Shown: in pieces, positions 28,719 to 33,698 of the stretch
Numbering within the stretch: position 1 is the first letter of the stretch
Layout of the letters: the number at the start of each line of letters is the position of its first letter
NCBI GenBank assembly: GCA_963204745.1
Contig: CAUJHF010000011.1
Coordinates: 1-33,698, forward strand
DNA length: 33,698 nucleotides
Origin: Pseudomonadota bacterium
GTDB lineage: Bacteria > Pseudomonadota > Gammaproteobacteria > Steroidobacterales > GCA-2729495
Reading direction: 5' to 3'
Program-made: the position numbers and the translations under genes
Notes under the pieces: generated by a model
What the model was told of the DNA's origin: nothing
The model's database searches: none
Seen by the model: the letters and a program-made list of their open reading frames with translations, nothing else

Positions 28719-29537
28719 CTAGGCACAAACAGTATGGTGGGCCTCTGATACCGCAGTGTCAGCAGACTCATCTGCCGGAACGACACAGCTCCAGGACCTG
28801 CTCAGGCAAACGTTCTCACCGAGTTGCCATTCACGGTCAAATCCGCCGGTTCTGGAATAGAACCTGCGACTGCATCCTGGCCTGATGCGATCATGAAGTT
28901 CGATGATCAGCGCACCGACCTTGCTGATCCAGCGGGACGGGTCATCGAAGACTTCATACTCGGCACCTTCGATGTCCATTTTCAGGATGTCGATCCGCTC
29001 TAACCCGTATTTCTGCATGATTGCGTCGACAGTCATTGCCGGTACCTGGCTAGACTCATTGCCCGGTGCGCGCTTCCGCACCCCCGACCGAACCATGAAG
29101 CCCCAGTGACCCAGGCCCGGGTCGACGATGGTGACAGTCGAATTGTCATGCCAGAGCGCAGCGCGTACCGGCGTGATATTGGGATACGGCGCAACATTGC
29201 GTTCAAGAAGTGCAAAGTTTCCTGCCTCGGGCTCAATAGCGATGATCCTCGCCCGGGGAAACCGGTTTGCCAGCGCTATCGACGCGAGACCGATATTGGC
29301 GCCGGCATCCAGAATCGATAGCGGATGCCTGGCAACATCGAAATCGTATTCCTGCCGGACGAAGATCTGCTCGAGCGTCCAGGGATCCGAAGACGGCATC
29401 CGGAGAAAGAACGGATGCCGCACACGCGGCCGATGCGTCCGGACAAGGAAGGATGTTCCCGTCAGCTTTCCGGCGATTGCAGAAAAGACACCATGGGCTC
29501 CGGCCGCATGGAAACAGACTCTCAAGCTTTCGATCAT
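28719..29537 (-). CDS. FkbM family methyltransferase
   Basis: A 272-residue S-adenosylmethionine-dependent methyltransferase. The SAM-binding motif is ILDAGANIGLAS (D77), followed by IIAIEPEAGNF; the FkbM signature MDIEGAEYEVF comes later. Members usually O-methylate sugars or polyketides. ATG 29537 has GAGG eight bases upstream; the longer frame from 29576 is less likely. The last 30 residues are atypical. It stands alone between the receptor gene and the peptidase operon, so its substrate is unclear. Confidence 0.88.
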   Translation of the reverse strand: MIESLRVCFHAAGAHGVFSAIAGKLTGTSFLVRTHRPRVRHPFFLRMPSSDPWTLEQIFVRQEYDFDVARHPLSILDAGANIGLASIALANRFPRARIIAIEPEAGNFALLERNVAPYPNITPVRAALWHDNSTVTIVDPGLGHWGFMVRSGVRKRAPGNESSQVPAMTVDAIMQKYGLERIDILKMDIEGAEYEVFDDPSRWISKVGALIIELHDRIRPGCSRRFYSRTGGFDREWQLGENVCLSRSWSCVVPADESADTAVSEAHHTVCA

Positions 29538-29643
29538 GAGTAGATGCCTCTTCGTCAATGAATGACGCTGGCTCACACCCCGTGTCGCTTGATCATCCTA
29601 TCAGGCTACGGAACCCTGTGAAACAAACCGATGTTGCAACGCG

Positions 29644-29675
29644 GCCCGGCCTGCCCTGAACAGGGCAGGCCGGGC
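29644..29675 (-). terminator. Strong hairpin after TonB receptor gene
   Basis: A perfect 14-bp stem, GCCCGGCCTGCCCT (29644-29657) with its complement (29662-29675), around a GAAC loop, 59 bp past the receptor stop codon. No T-run follows on either strand, so termination may need Rho or the hairpin may protect the mRNA end. Confidence 0.55.
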
Positions 29676-29734
29676 TTCAACCATGACTTGGGTGCGGTGA
29701 CCTTGGCGTGGTCTGCCCGCCGCACAGAACAGAA

Positions 29735-32578
29735 CTACTGTTCAGCACCCCCAAAACGCATCTTCGCCACCAGTCCGTAGGTACGCAGGCTCGGGTAGGA
29801 CACCGACATGCGCAAGGGCGGAAAGTCGTCGAAGTTCGAGGCGGTCCTCACGTTGGCCGGATTCTGGAGGCCCTGAATATCGTCGTCGTTGGTCCAGTAA
29901 ATATCCCGGAATGCGGCAATGGGATCGTCGTTCTCGAACAGGTTGCGAACCCAGAATTCCACCGAATAACGGGGCGAACGTATGCCCAGGCGCAGGTTGG
30001 CGTTGGTGCGAGCAGGCAGCCATCCCTGGTTGTCGTTACCGATGTAGATCTTTCCCAGGTAGTTTGCATCGGCCCGCGCGAACCACGACCAGTCACCACC
30101 GAGTGCGTTGAAGGAGAGCGGGTGCTCGTAGCTGAGGGACGCACTGGCCGTCCATTCGGGTACACGCATCTGGGTGTTGCCGGACAAATCGCCCGACAGC
30201 AGCTGACACTCTGCAGCCTTGGCATCCTGATCCCCTACCGGCAGGTTTTGTATCGAGGCGGGCGTACAACTCGGCTCGGTTGTGTAGAAACTCGGAAACA
30301 GGGAATAGGTATCCATCCGTGCCTCGGTCAGTCGCGAGTCTGTCCAGGCTGCCGTAACCCGGCCGGTCAGATTGTCGGTGATATTGAGACTCGTCGTCAT
30401 TTCCCAGCCCGTTACCTTGGCGTCGCCGGCATTGACGTTAAGTGCAGTAGGCTGCGTAAACTTCAGACCGCTCTCCGGAGATGTCTCGGTGAGCTGGCGC
30501 AACACGATATCGCTCCAGTCCTGATGGAATATCGCAAAATCAAGGTAGATCCGCCGATCGGTGGTATAGCCCTTGATGCCCAGTTCATAGGCAGTCAGCT
30601 TTTCCTGATCCCACGAATTGGTGACAAGCTCCCGGGCAACAGATGTTGAGGTAATGACCTCGGTATCGATGAGCTGGAGGCCACCCGGCTTGTCGCCCCG
30701 GGCGATGGAGCCATAAGCCATCCAGCCACTGTCGAAGGTATATTTGAGGCTCACGCGGCCGGTGATGGTCTGGTAGCGCTCGTGCCCGGAATCAGATCCG
30801 GGCATACAGCTCAGGTAATCACCCGACACCGCATCATATTGGCGTACGCAGGGCTCCAGCACCCGCAAGTCGTAGACATCGTCACCGCAATCCGCCACCG
30901 GCGCGTCGTTGAACGGATACACATCCGGATTGCCACAGGGCGCATAACCGTTGCTGATCGCCTTCTGCGCTTCTTGCGAATAGCGAAGTTCAGCACCGGC
31001 TGTCCACTTTTCTGCGAAATCAAGATCCACGGATCCGAATACCGACCAGGACTCTGTCTTCTCCTGTGAAGCCACGCGACCCAGCGGGTCGCGCCCCCCG
31101 TCTGGCGTCAGCGACTGGGCAAAGATATAGGAACCAATAGCCAATGACGTGGGATAGGCAATGGGACCGACACCGATATCGCTGTAGTCGGCCGGCAGCT
31201 GCGTCGTGGCGATCTGGGCACCGGGATAGTTCTTCTGGTCTACGTGGAAATAGTAGGCACCAGCCAGGTAGCGCAACGATTGATCCTGCGGGCTGGTAAA
31301 CCGGATCTCCTGACTCCACTCCTCGACGGTAGACCCGCTTTCGATGTCGATCCACCCCATTGGCGCACGCGCATAGGCAAAGGGTGCGTTACAAAAGGGC
31401 GGCGCTGCCGCGGTGTTGGCATCGGGACAATAGATCAGGGGCAAGGAGTCGCCTGACGAGCGACTGAAGTCGGAGATGCTGTTCTGCTCGGTATCGGAGT
31501 ATCCGGTCAGGAAATTGAAAGTGCCGATATCGAGATCCCAGGCGATATTCAGGTTGCCACGGGTGAGATCGCGGTCTTCACCGACCGCCTCAGCCAGCTT
31601 GGGCATGGAATCACTGGTTATGGAATTCGGCAGCAGCACCATGTTCGGGAACTGCGCGGGATCGAGTCGATCCGGCAACGCTGCGAGTTTCGGGATCTTG
31701 CCACACCAGTTCTGCAGGCGGGGGAAAGGCTCGTTCGTGGCATGCTCCGTTGTCGTCTCTACCTGATCTTCACAATTGACAGGAAGTCCGGCGATTGCCG
31801 CCTCATCGATTTCATCGTTGGAACTGTACAGACCCAGATTGATATCGAGCCTGTCTGTAGGCCTCCAGCGAAGACGGCCCTGCAAGCTGCGATAACGGTA
31901 GCCGCCGATGTCGTTCTCCGGGGCTATCGTGTTGTCGTAAGACCCGTCCCACTCGTCATAGAGGGCCGAGATACGGCCGGTCAGGGTTTCCCCGAAGATA
32001 GGGCCGCTGACCTGACCCATGACGCGCTGCTTGCCACGGTTGCCCAGTTCGCTCTCGGCCTTGGCCTCGAATTCATCGCTCGGCGCCTTGGTGACATAGT
32101 TGATTGCGCCAGCGAAAGCATTGCGGCCATACAGGGCGCTCTGCGGGCCCTTGACCACCTCGATGCGTTCAACGTCGAGTTGACTGAAATTCAGACCCTC
32201 GCGCCCGGAAACGTAAACGCCATCAACAAAAATTGCGGTAGCGTTGACGCCGAAAATATCCTGCGGAACGATGCCGCGGATGACCGGAACCGGCAGGTTC
32301 TCACCCATCGCATTGAAAAATGAAAGGCCCGGCGTCAGGTCGGCCACGTCCCCCATGCTGGTGATCGCAGCCGCTTCAATCGTGTTGGTATCAAATGCCG
32401 TGATCGCCAGCGGTACGTCCTGCAACCGTTCCTCGCGCCGACGCGACGTAACGACAATTTCAGCTATTTCCGCCGACCAACCGGCGCTGGGAGAGAATCC
32501 CAGTCCGGTGCCCAGCGCAGCCAGGACCGCGAGCGACAGGCCGCTCGCGCGCTGGCTGCAATTCAGGTTCGTCCTCAT
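29735..32578 (-). CDS. TonB-dependent outer-membrane receptor
   Basis: A 947-residue outer-membrane transporter. A signal peptide (to about 36, ending SAGWSA) is followed by a TonB box (IAEIVVT, 39-45) and the plug domain (LQDVPLAITAFD, PVIRGI, FVDGVYVSG, VEVVKGPQSALYGRNAFAGAINYVT), then a long beta-barrel. This is the type widely expanded in gammaproteobacteria and sphingomonads that live on complex organic matter; the substrate is not readable. No regulatory (FecR/STN) domain is seen. The end, KMRFGGAEQ, is unusual because barrels normally finish on an aromatic residue. ATG 32578 opens on the signal peptide; a TTG at 32596 is a weaker option. Confidence 0.94.
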   Translation of the reverse strand: MRTNLNCSQRASGLSLAVLAALGTGLGFSPSAGWSAEIAEIVVTSRRREERLQDVPLAITAFDTNTIEAAAITSMGDVADLTPGLSFFNAMGENLPVPVIRGIVPQDIFGVNATAIFVDGVYVSGREGLNFSQLDVERIEVVKGPQSALYGRNAFAGAINYVTKAPSDEFEAKAESELGNRGKQRVMGQVSGPIFGETLTGRISALYDEWDGSYDNTIAPENDIGGYRYRSLQGRLRWRPTDRLDINLGLYSSNDEIDEAAIAGLPVNCEDQVETTTEHATNEPFPRLQNWCGKIPKLAALPDRLDPAQFPNMVLLPNSITSDSMPKLAEAVGEDRDLTRGNLNIAWDLDIGTFNFLTGYSDTEQNSISDFSRSSGDSLPLIYCPDANTAAAPPFCNAPFAYARAPMGWIDIESGSTVEEWSQEIRFTSPQDQSLRYLAGAYYFHVDQKNYPGAQIATTQLPADYSDIGVGPIAYPTSLAIGSYIFAQSLTPDGGRDPLGRVASQEKTESWSVFGSVDLDFAEKWTAGAELRYSQEAQKAISNGYAPCGNPDVYPFNDAPVADCGDDVYDLRVLEPCVRQYDAVSGDYLSCMPGSDSGHERYQTITGRVSLKYTFDSGWMAYGSIARGDKPGGLQLIDTEVITSTSVARELVTNSWDQEKLTAYELGIKGYTTDRRIYLDFAIFHQDWSDIVLRQLTETSPESGLKFTQPTALNVNAGDAKVTGWEMTTSLNITDNLTGRVTAAWTDSRLTEARMDTYSLFPSFYTTEPSCTPASIQNLPVGDQDAKAAECQLLSGDLSGNTQMRVPEWTASASLSYEHPLSFNALGGDWSWFARADANYLGKIYIGNDNQGWLPARTNANLRLGIRSPRYSVEFWVRNLFENDDPIAAFRDIYWTNDDDIQGLQNPANVRTASNFDDFPPLRMSVSYPSLRTYGLVAKMRFGGAEQ

Positions 32579-32608
32579 GTCTAAGCCCCCCAACAAAGCT
32601 CAATATGA

Positions 32609-32638
32609 GAATGCCCGCGACACCTGTCGCGGGCATTC
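32609..32638 (-). terminator. Hairpin after repeat surface protein gene
   Basis: A perfect 13-bp stem, GAATGCCCGCGAC (32609-32621) and its complement (32626-32638), loop ACCT, 29 bp beyond the stop of the leftward repeat-protein gene and 30 bp before the receptor start. There is no T-run, but its place fits the end of that transcript. Confidence 0.6.
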
Positions 32639-32667
32639 AATCAGTTATCAGTACGCGGCGGGCTGCT

Positions 32668-33698
32668 CTAGCCCTGACCGCGATCGGCAGTATCCGAATT
32701 CCCCTGCCACGCCAGGCGCTTGCGGCGCAGCAACAAGAGTCCGGCGAGGAGCGAGAGGCTCCACGGGTCGACCGCACCCCCACCCGGCAGGCTGACGCCG
32801 CTACCAGTGCCGCCCCCTGCGGCATTGACCGTGACGGTGATCGTGGCCGTATCGGTATCGCCATCACCGTCGGTGAGGGTCAGGACGCAGCTGTCAGCGC
32901 CCGTGTATCCCGCATCCGGGGTGTAGGTCACGGTACCGGTCGCATTGGCTGCCGAGAGCGCGCAGCTGCCGTTCGTGCCGTCGGTGGTTACCGCCAGCGT
33001 GTGCTGCGCACCTGAACCGTTGCCGGCCGTGATGGTCGGGGCGAGTGCGGTTGAAGCGGTGTCCTCATCAGTGGTGATCGCACCATCGGCAATGACCGGT
33101 GAGACATCCGCAATCGTCACCGTGACCGTACCCGTATCGACCTCATCGCTGGCCGCACCGTCGGCATCCGTGACGGTGTAGGTGAAGGTGTCGCTGCCGG
33201 CAAAGAAGGCCGCATCGGTGACCGTGTAGGTGATGACGTTGCCAGCGACACTGGTGGTGCCCTTGGTGCCATTACCCGCCGTGGTCACGCCTGCGGAGCC
33301 GAGGCTGCCACCCGTACCCGGAGAGGTGAAGGTCGCCGTGAGGCCAGCCGGTGCATTGCCCTGGGTAGAGATCGCCGAGGCATTGCCATCAATGGCCGCC
33401 GGCACCGAGTTGGTGACCGCAACCAGGATGTTGGCCGTGTCATCGGGCTCGTCGCCGTTGCCGATGGTGTATGCGCAGCTGTCATTGAGGGTCGTAGCGC
33501 TGCCCGAGGCCGGGTTGTTGGCGGGCGGCGTATAGGTGACCAGCACATCCTGCCTGCTACCGCCATTGCCAGACGTTACGGCAATCGTACCGGTGCCCGA
33601 GGTACAGGCCCCCGGCGTGACGGTGACGGTATCAGGGTCATAACCCGCATCGTTTCTGGCCGGATAAACGGTCACCGGCACACCGCGCGTGGTGCTGG
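32668..33698 (-). CDS. Ig/cadherin-like repeat surface protein (C-terminal part)
   Basis: The frame is open to the right edge, so the N-terminus is missing; 343 codons are in the window. It holds about three beta-sandwich repeats of roughly 95 residues with phrases such as TDEDTAS, VTYTPDAGYTGADSCVLTLTD and DTFTYTVTDADG, typical of tandem cadherin/Ig-like (VCBS-type) surface proteins, with Asp-rich, probably calcium-binding turns (DGDGDTDT). Near the end is a sorting tail: GGG, a hydrophobic helix (WSLSLLAGLLLL) and RRKR, like GlyGly-CTERM substrates of rhombosortase. Oddly, 16 residues (LAWQGNSDTADRGQG region) follow the basic cluster. Probably a large adhesin. Confidence 0.85.
   Translation of the reverse strand, partial: STTRGVPVTVYPARNDAGYDPDTVTVTPGACTSGTGTIAVTSGNGGSRQDVLVTYTPPANNPASGSATTLNDSCAYTIGNGDEPDDTANILVAVTNSVPAAIDGNASAISTQGNAPAGLTATFTSPGTGGSLGSAGVTTAGNGTKGTTSVAGNVITYTVTDAAFFAGSDTFTYTVTDADGAASDEVDTGTVTVTIADVSPVIADGAITTDEDTASTALAPTITAGNGSGAQHTLAVTTDGTNGSCALSAANATGTVTYTPDAGYTGADSCVLTLTDGDGDTDTATITVTVNAAGGGTGSGVSLPGGGAVDPWSLSLLAGLLLLRRKRLAWQGNSDTADRGQG

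Noticed and set aside
32668-33698. Repeat DNA at the right edge as a CRISPR or satellite
   Set aside because: The repeats are degenerate at DNA level and follow the codon frame of beta-sandwich domains.

Overview
The window is GC-rich DNA (roughly 60% by eye) with proteobacterial gene content: CueR/CopA, NsrR- and FNR-type sites, NnrS, a TonB-dependent receptor, and PEP-CTERM and GlyGly-like sorting tails. A gammaproteobacterium that can live with nitrogen oxides and little oxygen fits best. The taxonomic call is an inference; there is no rRNA in the window. I saw no tRNA, rRNA, insertion sequence or CRISPR array.

Left part (1-3600): the end of a glutamine amidotransferase, then a two-gene copper-efflux operon (cueR-like regulator and copA) behind a textbook 19-bp-spacer CueR promoter, then a small DUF2249 gene behind an NsrR-like site.

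Nitric-oxide region (3300-15650): the most important gene is the minus-strand gene at 3909-6320. It looks at first like a quinol-dependent NO reductase (qNor), but read by eye it lacks the quinol-site residues (His and Glu of the usual AHY-x2-E motif, and Asp of RxPGD), carries Asn in place of one FeB histidine, and Gln in place of a conserved active-site glutamate. This is the pattern described for NO dismutase (Nod), the enzyme proposed to turn 2 NO into N2 and O2. An FNR/Dnr-like box lies upstream. Divergent from it are two tandem MORN_2 repeat proteins. Next come a 7Fe ferredoxin (fdxA), divergent from a complete pyruvate:ferredoxin oxidoreductase (nifJ), followed by a dihydroorotate-dehydrogenase-like gene with a changed active site. 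Two small PspC proteins, two small membrane proteins and NnrS follow. Together this suggests anaerobic or microaerobic metabolism with NO handling and possible internal O2 production.

Middle part (15670-21920): a minus-strand cluster of two paralogous MFS transporters flanking an aldehyde dehydrogenase, a divergent paraoxonase/arylesterase-family membrane-anchored protein, and a PEP-CTERM exported protein.

Right part (22040-33698): a minus-strand operon of two paralogous TolB-like propeller proteins, an M14 zinc carboxypeptidase and a DPP-IV-type S9 peptidase, all exported. Upstream are an FkbM methyltransferase and a large TonB-dependent receptor, and at the edge the C-terminal part of a large Ig/cadherin-like repeat surface protein. 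The peptidases and receptor could form a peptide-scavenging unit.
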